Shown: positions 12,027-24,554 of the stretch, piece after piece
How positions within the stretch are numbered: the first letter of the stretch is position 1
Layout: the number at the start of each line of letters is the position of its first letter
Source of the DNA: Thysanoteuthis rhombus
Lineage: Eukaryota > Mollusca > Cephalopoda > Oegopsida > Thysanoteuthidae
Direction: 5' to 3'
Assembly: GCA_963457665.1 (NCBI GenBank)
Contig: OY735215.1
Location: 42,446,325 to 42,510,324 of the forward strand
Length of the DNA stretch: 64,000 bases
Program-made: the position numbers and the translations under genes
Notes under the pieces: model-generated
The model's input: only the letters and a program-made list of their open reading frames with translations
Database searches by the model: none
What the model was told of the DNA's origin: nothing

Positions 12027-12031
<5 letters not shown>
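10379..12031. other. Spacer, nothing firmly recognised
   Basis: Between 10540 and 10740 the word GCAACGT and its variants (GCAACTT, GTTGCAA, GCAACAT) recur in both orientations, perhaps a decayed element. 10740-12030 is AT-rich with no motif-bearing frame. A (CA)n patch interrupted by other bases lies near 11863-11900. Confidence 0.45.
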
Positions 12032-12120
<89 letters not shown>

Positions 12121-12165
12121 ATGTGTGTGTCTGTGTGTGTATGAGTGGAGAGAGAGAGGGGGGGG
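12032..12165. repeat. Compound (TA)n(TG)n(GA)n microsatellite
   Basis: (TA)n to 12098, (TG)n with CTG and ATG interruptions to 12141, then GAGAGA and poly-G. Confidence 0.97.
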
Positions 12166-12700
12166 GATGAAGCTAAATCAAGAGATTCCTGCGGTGTTAA
12201 CAAAATATATCTTCAAATGATTTCCCACAACTGTCATTTAATTGCAAAATCATTTTTTTAGTTCAGCTCACATCCATACGAGTAGTATCCCAGCTTCCTT
12301 ATAATCATCCCTTGTTAACTCACATAACCCAACAGTTCTCTTCAAATTAAAAAATGGAACATCATTCAAAAAAGGTTTTAGATAAATGTTCACCTTATAA
12401 CTTAATCTGGCTTCAGTTTTGTTGATCTAACCTCTTATACATATAGTGAAGACAGAAAGTATCTGATACATTCCAAAAGGTTCGTATTAATATCTTCATT
12501 CAACTTCAAAACTGACAGAATTTGGATCAAGGATTGAAAGATGAAGAAAAATCCAAAAGATTCTGATACTAACTTGAACATTGAAAAGTTTTGTAGAAAA
12601 ACCAGAAATGAATCGTCCGAATTCTGTCTATCTTTAAGGAATATGAGGATGTGGAAATAAATTCTTCTTCTTTGGACATGTTTTACACTCACTGTATTTT
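12166..12700. other. Spacer, nothing recognised
   Basis: AT-rich sequence. The minus-strand frame 12435-12692 is Phe/Leu/Ser-rich with no known motif. Confidence 0.5.
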
Positions 12701-12815
12701 GTGTCTTTTGCGTGCATGATTGTGTGGGTCTTAATGTTTGTGTTCATGTGTGTTTCTCTGTGTTTGCATGTGTGTGCGTGTGTGTATGCGTGTGTGTGCA
12801 TGTGTTACTGCCTTT
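12700..12815. repeat. Interrupted GT-rich tract
   Basis: TGTG runs broken by C, A and TTT. Probably a decayed (TG)n microsatellite. Confidence 0.85.
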
Positions 12816-12889
12816 GTGTACGTTCTTCTAGCGAAAGTAGTAAAAGATGGATAACAGGCCATGCAGAGATTATCGAGAAACGTCAAAAG

Positions 12890-14230
12890 AAATAATAATA
12901 ATTTTTAAAAGAAGCAAATCCTTTTTTGTACGAGAAAGGGAAATAATCTGCTTTGAATAAAAGAAAACGTAAAACAATCGAACGGAAAATTGCAAGCTGG
13001 AAGTTTGTTTGTTTTTTTTCTTTGGGATTTGCACATGGAAATATGGAAGAAGCACGTTGCATAGGCTATAGGGTGAGGTAAAGGGAGGAAATAAAAGAGA
13101 AGAAGAACAACAAGGGAGAGGGGGAAAAGGATAACGAGGAGGAGGATAAGAAGAAGAACAAGGAAGGAAGGGAGAACAATGAAACAGAAATTCGTGATAG
13201 AGCTTTACAAATGTAAACATACGCAGAATTAACAGGGAAGAGAGAAAAGAACGGGAGAAAAAGAAATTGTAGAAAGAAAGCTCAGGAAAAGAAGTGATGA
13301 AAAAAGGAAGGAAAAAAAACTACAAATAAAAGGAAGAAGGAAAAAGATAACAAAAAGAAGAAGAAAATAGAAAGACGGGGGAGAGGAAGGAGAAAAAGAA
13401 TAAAGAAGAACCAAAGAAACCGAAGAGAATATGAACGAGACAAGAAAGACGGGAAAGTCGAATGAAAGTTTTTAAAAAAGCTAGAAGATGATGAATTAAG
13501 AAGGAAAATAGAAAAACAGAAGAAGACGAGAGCTCGAACAGAAGGAAATGACAGGAAAGAGAGACGAAGAAAGAAGGAAAGGAAGCGATGAGAGACTAAG
13601 AGAGAGAGAGCAAAACGAAAGAAGAAAAGACAGAATCTAACATAGAGAGAAATAATCCATTGTGATAGATAAGAAGGAAGAGGAAAGTGGAAGAGAGGCG
13701 TGAAGTGAAGTAGTGTGAAAAGTGAAGAAAGTCAAAGTAATGAACAAGGGGATTAATAGATTGAGTAGAGAATAAACAAAGTATTGGAGGAGGAGGGAGG
13801 AAGGGAGGAGAAGAAAAAGAAAAAGGAGCTTTTTCTGGGCAATACAAAATTTTATCGACAAAGATGAATTAAGAAAAATGAGTTGTGGAGGAACAAAACA
13901 AGAAAAAAAAAACAAAAGAGAATTAAGCAAAACCTCAGAACTGATGGCGGGAATGGTGACATCTAAAAACTAAGAGAAGAAATGAAACGAAGGAAAAGAA
14001 TCAGGACAATAGGGTAGAAAGAGCAAAATATATAGAGAATGGAGAAGATGGCGACCGATAGTAGAAGCAAAAGAAGAAAAACAGCCAAGAAGAAAAATAG
14101 AATGTTGATGATGAAATGGGAAAGAACAATTGTGGAAATAATGATTATCTCAAGGGATGAAATAAACGAAATATAAAAAAATCAGAAGGAATAATAACGA
14201 AGTGTATTAAAAATGATACTTTGTTATCAA
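12890..14230 (+). repeat. Long purine-rich (GA-rich) low-complexity block
   Basis: The plus strand is dominated by A and G for more than 1 kb (densest 13040-13910), with irregular GAAGAA, GGAGGA, AAAGAAAG and GAGAGA patches. There is no exact tandem period. Antisense frames give Phe/Ser/Leu-rich peptides that are translation artefacts. Similar but shorter blocks lie at 16560-16850, 29860-30190, 33410-33850 and 47045-47440. Confidence 0.85.
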
Positions 14231-16559
14231 ACCAAAAGAGAGTTAATTTTATGCTCATTCGGGTCATCTAAATATTATCATAACTCATTGCCCCGAGCAA
14301 AGCTAAACTGCGTTTTATTTTACTTCAAATCCTCATTTATACAATATTCTTCAAATATTTCAAATCGACAGCTACAACAGCTGTAGCTGATATCAGGGTA
14401 ACGGCTTTTCGTGCAAAAATTTAAATCATCAGTTACGACAGCTGCTGACCACAAACAAAAGAGTATATGGTTTCAGTTGTATATGGAAGAGGTTTTTCTG
14501 AGGTCATCCATCTCAAAGTCTACCGAAAACCCTAGGTGTGGCTTGGAAAAATTCTATAATGTCAATCTTTTCTCGATGATGCGAATATATATCGAAATAT
14601 TGTGTCTGTTTTTCAGAGTCTCCTTTCTTTATCCTACTTATATGCTAGGTGTTGATGGGATCAGCTTGCACACACCGAATCTACTCTTGAGGTTTTGTTC
14701 CCTTCGGCAAACCGAGACGGTTAAGGCCATTTCCAGGCTGTAGGTCTTTCTCAGTGTAGCCTTCTGTAAAACAGACTTACAGGGCTAAAAGGTTCCATCT
14801 TCCATGCTACTCCAGTATAGATGGGTTTAAGCAACGGATAGTAATCTGCGACCTGACCTATTAGAATCATTCTTTTCCCTAAAGGCATTAATACGAAGCG
14901 GACACGAGCTACTTAAGCTTGAATTTGAGTTTGCTTCACCGATTCTATTCTCCGTGCTGATAACTACTTCATTTTAACCCTTTCAGGGCAAAATATATTT
15001 GTGGTATAAACCGAAAAAGAAAAAATAACAACAACAAAAAAATCGAACAATTCATAAGTTTTGGGGTAGAGATACATAGAGATTTGAAAATTCGTCATTT
15101 TTTAAAATCATAGTTTGGGGGGCAAAACTGGGAGGGGTAGATGACCGTTACAGGTTTTGCAGTATCAAATAAGCCTATTTTTTATACGTTTGATTATTAT
15201 TGGCCATTCCTGCCTTGAGAACAGATACGCTGTATTCGCTCACACAACTGAAGCGTGAGAACTCAAATTTCGCGGAAAGGTTTAGGGATCTCTAGTTTCT
15301 GCAGTTAGAATTCCAATAAGAGATCTCTATAGAATTAAAAGTTAATCTAAATATTCATTATGCCTATTTTTTTTGAACACTCTGAACCACATAACAGTTG
15401 CATACACATTAGTTGAGATATGCTGAGTGCAAAGGTTACGCAAGTACTTTCGATATTTCTGTACTCTTCCACACAAATCTTCCATGCGTGTAGAAACACA
15501 CGCCGCCTTAAATTGTTTTGCGTGACAGCGAAAAGTCAGGGTTCAACCTGGTTTAATCCTCTTAGAAATATACTCTTACGTGTAGAAAGAGAATGGAAGT
15601 TTTTTTTTTTTGTCTCTTTCTTAAAGCGATGGAATCAACATAAAATAGAATATCTTGCTTCAAAGCTTTTCAGAAGCGTCATACACCAGCTGCACTATTG
15701 TTGTACTGGATTTTCTCGCTTTTTAGAATCTTTACACCACCTTGCTTTTACGAAAGAACTTACATCGGTTCAGGTATCCTTCGTTTTTCGAAAGTTCACT
15801 TTACACGACATTCCCACCTTTAGAAAAATAGAATTAAAAAGCAAAAACAATATTCAAGGTGTTTTAGGGTAGGAGTTTGTTATAGAGACGATTTCTGCTC
15901 GATATTCCATTTTTTAATTCTGAAGAAGGCTCAAAAATTTTCCCGTGGAAATAGATTGTAACTGCTTCGTATCGAAAGCGAAAAGCGGAAATAGTGTTTA
16001 GCTTTTGTTTTGCCGCTCGTAATCATAGAGGTCAAGCATACCCATTTCCTATAACACCCCGGTGTCTTGTACACCTCTCAGCACAATTAATGTGGGTCTG
16101 GGGATATGCACAAAAAAACGTAACTTAATGGTTATTTCTTCTTTGTTTTTCCCCATTCCAGTTTCATTGAAATGCTTTCAGATAGTGGGGAAAGACAGAA
16201 GAAGGAGAAATGCAAATAGACTTTCTATGATTCAAGTGATTCTCAAACTTGTGATATGGAGCAATATGAAATATTCTGCAAGTAATATTTTCAATAAGAA
16301 TCACTAACAGCCACTTTTAAGTCTTGTCTTTAGCCAGCCTAAATCAATACATATTTCGGATCTTCTATAAGGACATCGTTAGCAGCTGGTAAAAACGAAT
16401 TGATCCGGAAAGATTTTCTTTATGACGTCACACCTTGTGATGTCATTATCCCTTTCACGGACATCGTACCTCTTTCTTTCATCCTGTTTCTATCGTTTGA
16501 CAGACCGAACGTCCAAAAAGCGTTTTATAGAGATATGTGGACACATCTTGAAGAGAATG
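14231..16559. other. Spacer, nothing recognised
   Basis: Holds a perfect inverted repeat CAGCTACA/TGTAGCTG near 14370 and a partial repeat of that neighbourhood near 14425. The longest frame, 15420-15872 (150 codons), has no recognisable domain and an irregular composition typical of chance frames. A TTAACCCTTT word lies at 14974. Confidence 0.5.
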
Positions 16560-16850
16560 TCCAAGAAAAAACAAAATTAAGGAGGCAGAGATAGAATGAA
16601 ATATTGAAGGATGACTGGTGAAATAACGCAGGAGAAAGAAAGAAAAATGAGAATAAAGAATGAAGAAATAAAAGATAAAAGGAATTGAGGAAAAGAGAGG
16701 AAAAGATCGAAGCGAAACAGAGAAAGGAGGTAAGAAAGAAAAATAGGCCAGGAAACAGAAACAAAAAAGAAATGAAGAATCCGAATCAGTCAAAGAGAAA
16801 AAGAATGAAGAAAAGACAATCATGTAAAAGTATATAAAAGAAAGGAAAAA
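16560..16850 (+). repeat. Purine-rich low-complexity block
   Basis: A/G-dominated stretch with GAAAGAAAG and GAGGAAAAG patches. The antisense frames 16479-16823 and 16525-16764 are Phe/Ser/Leu artefacts. Confidence 0.8.

Positions 16851-18786
<1,936 letters not shown>

Positions 18787-18830
<44 letters not shown>
18787..18830. repeat. (TA)n microsatellite
   Basis: Pure TA array followed by AATATAT. Confidence 0.96.
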
Positions 18831-18831
<1 letters not shown>

Positions 18832-20516
18832 AGTCAAATAGTGAGTTGAATTCTACTATATACAAAACATACACGTGATTTGACAAATAGGATCACATAT
18901 TCTGATTTTGAGCTGAGTCATATTGATAATCATGGTAGTGTAATTGTCAAAGGCCTTGTCTGATAAAGAGGAGCTGGCGAGGTAACGGAATTTGCGTGGT
19001 AAACAGATAGAAAAAAGATCGGCTAGGAAACGTTTCGATATAAAAAAAACTACAGGAAGTATATCTTTCATCGGAAACTCTTGAGACAAGACGCTTTTAG
19101 GTATTCGGATATTTCTTGATTTCAGAATGGTGAAATAGACATTGTATCGATAATGGCAGATGCTTCATTTTCTGCTATTCAATTTTACCCATAGGGAAAT
19201 CTGTACCACTATATACTACTCGCACAGTCTTCAAAGTCATCGAAAAATAATTGAAATATCCCTGAGCAACAGCGGCGCGTCTGACGAGTAGGAGCACTTA
19301 CACATAACAGTGTTGCGTGGGTTGAGCGTTGCTTCAGGTCATGATCAGAGTCAAACGCAAGCTTCGATGTGCTGATGAAACCCATGAAAAAAATGCTGGT
19401 ATTCTGAGCTTTTAGATTTTCAGAATTTGAATTTAAAGATTGTGCACCAGCAATGAAAACCAAGTGTCCAGAAAACAAAATGTGTAATTTGTGAAGTATG
19501 ATAAAAAAAATTCCAGAAAAGGAAGAACACTTGCCAGTTTCACGGTTGCTTCTGTTTATGAGAAAACTCCGTTTCGGTGGTACTTACCTGGAAATAAAAA
19601 AAGAAATAAAATCAATAGGGTTTGACTTGCTTGTCAATTAAGTACAACGTTCTGAGATTAGCAATCACACAGTATGTTTATTTTTTATACTTTTTAGCAA
19701 ATAAACGAATCTCAGATATGACACAAGACATTTTTAGTTGAATAGCTGAACATTTTGACTCTGTTTAATGAAATCAAAATAATGGTGTATCTTTCCAGAT
19801 CGAATGCAGGAACGATCATAGAAGTAATAATGAATCAGAGTAATATTATATTGAATGTTTTAATCATTTGATGAAGCTTAGTCAATTATAATTGATTTTT
19901 GTCTCGTGCTTGTTTCATCTTAAATTTTGTTGTTCTTTACCGCGACCAACCAATCGTCAGTCTACAGTCGTTTTTAACAAGCATGGAAAAACAGTCGAAA
20001 AATACCAGTCTGAGTAGTTGATATAGAAAGCCGTGGAATTTAAGATGAAAAAATACGAGTCAAAAGTAGATAAGTACTATGTTAATACAAAAAATTCCAG
20101 TAATGTCTATGTGAAAATATTTGATTCATTTAAGTTAATTAATTCCTCATCAAGTAATCCTCCTCGATGTGTACGCTATATTTCAGTAAAATTCTGTGTT
20201 CCATCACAAAGAAATGTTTATGTGTTGGATGTAATGTATTTTTCGATGTATTTTTCGATATTTGGGATTTGTTGGAACTGCTGACTAAACAAAGAAAGTA
20301 GGATTAGTCCGAAGAATATTGAATTCCAGACTAAATTTTGTTTATTATATCACTTGTAACCTCCACCGGAAAACATCTGAATTAGAGTGAAAACATCTAA
20401 AAAAAATTCGATTATGAAGAAATTGACGTTGATACTAAACCTGTCAAAACAAGTATGGGTGCCAATTTTCAAGTCTGCAGACAAGATGGCATGTCCAGAA
20501 GCGCTGGAACACATGC
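18831..20516. other. Spacer containing a recursive splice-site-like motif
   Basis: No repeat or coding frame with a known motif was found. The minus-strand splice motif at 19581-19612 is listed separately. Short frames at 18856-19089, 19209-19478 (minus) and 20033-20284 (plus) are unremarkable. Confidence 0.5.
19581..19612 (-). promoter_or_regulatory. Recursive (ratchet) splice-site-like sequence, minus strand
   Basis: On the minus strand a pyrimidine tract TTTATTTCTTTTTTTATTTC (19610-19591) runs directly into CAG (19590-19588) and then GTAAGTA (19587-19581). This places a strong 3' acceptor immediately next to a perfect 5' donor, the (Y)nNCAG|GTAAGT form of zero-length-exon recursive splice sites described in long Drosophila and vertebrate introns. 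It is a candidate only, because no exon of a host gene is visible in the window. Confidence 0.5.
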
Positions 20517-20517
20517 G

Positions 20518-20552
<35 letters not shown>

Positions 20553-20566
20553 GAACACACGCACAT
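20517..20566. repeat. (CA)n microsatellite with CG-rich lead
   Basis: GCGCGCGC followed by (CA)n with CGAA and CGCA interruptions. Confidence 0.96.
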
Positions 20567-21399
20567 ATAAGTATTGATAGAACCATTCCCAACCCTTGGT
20601 GGGTTCAGTTGATGAATTTGCACAGAAAATGACTAAAACTAAACATGGGATGGGGGTGAAGAAATAGCTGCCAATCAGTAAGAAGCAGCGAGATATCGGA
20701 TATACATTCTGATGCCACGAAAATACAAATGCTATTATTGCTTCATTTTTTCCCTATCACAAAAAGTTACTGGGTCTTCATACGAAGTATCTCAAGAGCG
20801 AATCTAATTAATCAATAAATAAAGAATAAATAGTATAACTTGGGTATTATTCACTAAGTTGAAAATACGTGTATGTTTATCGTGGCGTCTGTTCAGTTCA
20901 CCTGTTACTTCATCTACTACTTCGTCTGTTGGAGTATCCATTCGATATCTCCAAGGATATCGCCGAGAAGCAAACAGTGGGATAAGGAAGAGTTGGTAGA
21001 ATTTGGGGGTGGATCCCGGAATTTCTCCTCTGATTGATATTTTCCCGATTTTTCTCTCTCTATTTCGTTTACGTATTACTGTATCTCAAATAGTTCCCAA
21101 TGAAATCGTATGTGGAGTTTTGTGGAAGAGTTGACAATAAGCTACAGGAGAAATTATTAATTTTTGAAAGCAAACCTTTACAAAGTTGGTTCCCCTATGT
21201 TGCAGTTACATGGAAAAAATAACTTATAGTATTGCCAATTTATCTCTCCTGTCAGCCGGATACCTCCAAGAATAATCAATGAATTTCAATCTGAATTCGT
21301 CCCTAAGGGGATGTGACAAATAGTCATTGTAAATGCGACAGCAACACAATACACAGATCTACTTAATGATTCCTCACTGATAACTTAACAGCCCCACGG
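20567..21399. other. Spacer, nothing recognised
   Basis: AT-rich sequence with no motif-bearing frame. Confidence 0.5.
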
Positions 21400-21498
21400 G
21401 AGAGTGCCTGTTCAAGCATGCGCAGTAGGGTGGCTTCTGATTGTTTTTCAAGTCACGCAACCGGTTCTTGAATTATTCAATATTGCTGGGTGCTCTCT
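21400..21498 (+). repeat. Interspersed repeat R2-type, copy 2
   Basis: Pairs with 10277-10378. The words GTGCCTGTTCAAGCATGCGC, CTTCTGATTG, CAACCGGTTCTTGAATTATT and CAATATTGCTGG follow the same order. Confidence 0.55.
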
Positions 21499-21825
21499 GG
21501 GCAGACAGCGGATATGTGATGAATATTTAATGAATTTGTTCAGCTACCTATGTCAATAGGACTGTCGGAACAGTCGAACGAAGGGATGGTAGATCCAGCA
21601 GTGAACGCAGTCATCTGCTAAGAGTATAGAGCCTCAAAACAACATCGGTCCCATCCGTGCCACCTCAGTGATTCATAAGAAGCCAATTATTGGTTCAAAG
21701 GATGGGGTCAGTTCTATGCATGTCGCAAATTTCATTTCACAGGGCGGAGGATATATTCAGTGTACAGGCGCCATCGTCTGACGGCCTGCGAAAATCTTAA
21801 TTTACAAAGCCAAACCTTCTCTCTC
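21499..21825. other. Spacer, nothing recognised
   Basis: Slightly more GC-rich than its surroundings. No motif was found. Confidence 0.45.
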
Positions 21826-21848
21826 TATATATAAATATATATATATAA

Positions 21849-21925
<77 letters not shown>

Positions 21926-21985
21926 CACATACATACATATATATGTATATATATGTGTGTGTGTGTGCGTGTGTGTGTGTGTGTG
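21826..21985. repeat. Compound (TA)n / TAAATA / CATA / (TG)n microsatellite
   Basis: TATAAATA units, then a long (TA)n, ACATACATA, and finally (TG)n with CG steps. Confidence 0.96.
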
Positions 21986-22623
21986 AAAACATCAATTGTC
22001 AAAAGCAGGAAATTAGATCAACAGCATCGAATAATAAAGCTGACTCAGTCTCTGATCCCTTTCTAAATGATTGATCTCTGTCCTGTCTTCAAATTTAATG
22101 ATATCAGATTACCATGACAATGAACAATTTGTTGAACTAATAGTTCGTGCATTCACTCCATTTGCAGGGAGATAAGCCAATTGCCATTATAATTTAATGC
22201 TGAGTCACCCAAATAGCCGTCCTCAAAATTGAATGGAGAACGATCAATCAAATCCGAGGAAGACATACAAGTATCCAAATCTTCTTGGCAGTGGTTCGAT
22301 AAAGTCGTGTACTTTGTCATACCTTAAGTACAATATTCATGACGAAAATCACAAATGTTATTCAGATTTCTTACATGAAGTGTCATCAACTATTTATTGT
22401 TGACGAGTGGTTCAGCAATGTCATTTCTGTTGTTTTTCTTTCTATTACACTGCTGGCATTTTATTAGTTCAAAATGGAGTTGTCATTAATATGTAGATCG
22501 ACTCCTCTGACAGGGATCATAGTATCTGTACGCCTTGCTCGAGGTCAAATTGTCACTTTCTGGTACTTCTGCTTCGGATCAGAATATAGCACGTATGTGT
22601 GTGTGTGCCCTCAATCAAATGTG

Positions 22624-22624
<1 letters not shown>
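21986..22624. other. Spacer, nothing recognised
   Basis: AT-rich unique-looking sequence. Confidence 0.5.
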
Positions 22625-22710
<86 letters not shown>

Positions 22711-22799
22711 AACAGACAGACAGACAAACGGACAGACAGACATCCCGACAGACAGAGAGAGAAAGGGATAGAAGGAGAGACAGAGAGAGGGAGAGAGAT
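22625..22799. repeat. Compound (TA)n(GA)n(GACA)n microsatellite
   Basis: (TA)n to 22680, (GA)n to about 22708, then GACA/GACG tetranucleotides, then irregular GA-rich sequence. The frames here read as Ile-Tyr, Arg-Glu and Asp-Arg-Gln repeats. Confidence 0.96.
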
Positions 22800-23539
22800 G
22801 AACTATTTCATTTTATGTATCTGAGCTAGTATTGTTATGGTCTTCGAATTTATTTGGTGGCAATTATTAAATCTAGAATGATATTTCTATAATTTATTTT
22901 CCCAAAATTTAGACCGTTTTTTTTACTGTCAATGATAAGCAGTGCTAATTCGATATAAAGAACGAACATCTGGTGAGATTTGCATCATCTTTCCTCGGGG
23001 AATCAGCCTATGCAGGACAGCTGCTTTACCGATTGGGCTCTGGACACTATCGGCTGCAGAAGCACAAATCTAACCATGCTGCTTCATTAAATTTTTTCCG
23101 TGACCGCCGGATTCGTCGCCATCTTTAATGCTCACTTACAATGGTGGCGATATTCCTTAGAGTTTTCCTTCTCCTTAATTGGTTTGAAGAGTCCGGACTT
23201 CCAAGCTATTTACATGTAAACTAACTGGGAGTGAGTAAACGCTCTGGTGACTGCGCAGAGTAAACCAGCCGTTGGTTAAAAGGACATAAAGGCAATGCCC
23301 AGCAATGCATCGTGGAGTATGCTTAGTGTCCAGATCATCCACAGCTCCAAGTCTGTCCCCAGCCGCCTCAACCAGTGTTTAGTTGGCTTTTTATCGAATC
23401 TCTACGATCAGTAATCATCAGTGAAAGCCAGAAATACTAATTGATAGCGATTCATTGGAGAAATTCGAATAATATTTAAGCGTTTGGTGAAAATGAAGGA
23501 TGAAGTTATATGATTTGATTTGGATTTCTGTTCTTTGTT
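22800..23539. other. Spacer with a possible minus-strand SINE remnant
   Basis: Apart from the tRNA-like A box at 23025-23045 (minus), nothing was recognised. Confidence 0.45.
22985..23045 (-). mobile_element. Possible tRNA-derived SINE remnant, minus strand
   Basis: The minus strand reads GAGCCCAATCGGTAAAGCAG, an A-box-like sequence, followed by TAGGCTGATTCCCCGAGG, a weak B-box-like sequence. The spacing is shorter than in a standard tRNA. Low certainty. Confidence 0.35.
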
Positions 23540-23625
23540 GGTCTCAGTACCTTAATCGGTAAGGCAGTTGTCAGAGGAGCACAGGGTTCCAGAGGATTGG
23601 AGATGTGATTTCGAAATATGCCTGA
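23540..23625 (+). mobile_element. tRNA-derived SINE remnant
   Basis: GGTCTCAGTACCTTAATCGG (A-box region, 23540-23560) continues as TAAGGCAGTTGTCAGAGGAG, resembling the D and anticodon arms of a tRNA-like head. GATTTCGAAAT (from 23607) is a B-box-like word. The extra length between them would fit a long variable arm. Flanks do not close an acceptor stem. Confidence 0.5.
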
Positions 23626-24469
23626 GGCTTATTCTTTATTTCCGACTCGCGATGCTCATTAATGATCGTAAATTGACAGTCTAAGAGTTCGAAAAAAAAA
23701 AAAAAAGAAAAATAACATGATTTAGATGAAAGAAGCACTGGTAATAAATAGAAAGTTAAGTATTTCTTCTTTGAGAAAATAACTCCTATTCTGTGTTTTT
23801 GATCTTGTCACCACATCGTTTTTGGTATATTCATTCTTCAGCCTTCGTCAAGTTCGTAGCACTTAAAAAAATGGAAAAAAAAAACTTATATCTACGGGGA
23901 AAATGCAACAGAAATGTTGTCTTTCATATACTAAATGTGTTTTTTCCATTCAAGCAACACTAGGCACATAGATGTAACTATACACCAAGTCATGAAACCA
24001 GAAGATTCTAAACTTTACACTGGGGCGTTTCAAAAAACATGAAAGAAAACTTGATGCTGAAATCTATGCCAGAGTGACATGTACGCAACCGGCAAACTAA
24101 TACATGCCGCCTTTCCAAATTATCTCACTCTCCAACGGTGCCCCATATCAATTTCGAGGACCACCTTAGAGATTTTTCTGTTTCCTGTAGAGAACAGACC
24201 AGCCAAAACATTAGCGACATTAACGGTCCGAACAGTGATTCGATTGTCTGAACAAATTGAGTAACGGTAATGCCTCTGCTCAAAGTTATAACCCCGGCTC
24301 ATCGACATTCATCAATGAGTTTCTGTGGCCTAACCCACAAGTAACGTAATAAAATGGATTTCTATGGTCCGAGAAGAGCACTAACTTTAAAAAAGAGAAT
24401 AATGAAAACATTTTTGGCGTCAACAGAGCGTTATTCTCCAAGATCACTGCAATGCAAATCACTGTTACC
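23626..24469. other. Spacer, nothing recognised
   Basis: A poly-A tract at 23692-23706 lies about 65 bases after the SINE remnant and could be its tail. No gene is seen. Confidence 0.45.
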
Positions 24470-24496
24470 AACACACACACACACACACACACACAC

Positions 24497-24553
<57 letters not shown>

Positions 24554-24554
24554 T
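24470..24554. repeat. Compound (CA)n(TA)n(GA)n microsatellite
   Basis: Contiguous CA, TA and GA dinucleotide tracts. Confidence 0.96.

Noticed and set aside
13229-13930. Series of minus-strand frames rich in Phe, Ser, Leu and Pro
   Set aside because: They are the antisense of a purine-rich low-complexity block. No domain, and composition follows the DNA bias.
15420-15872. 150-codon plus-strand frame as a possible gene
   Set aside because: No recognisable domain, no signal or repeat structure, and no splice context. Length is within chance for this many bases.
19575-19600. U1 snRNA-like start (TACTTACCTGG)
   Set aside because: The match stops after the donor-complementary word and the rest of U1 is absent. 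It is better explained as a splice-donor sequence on the minus strand.
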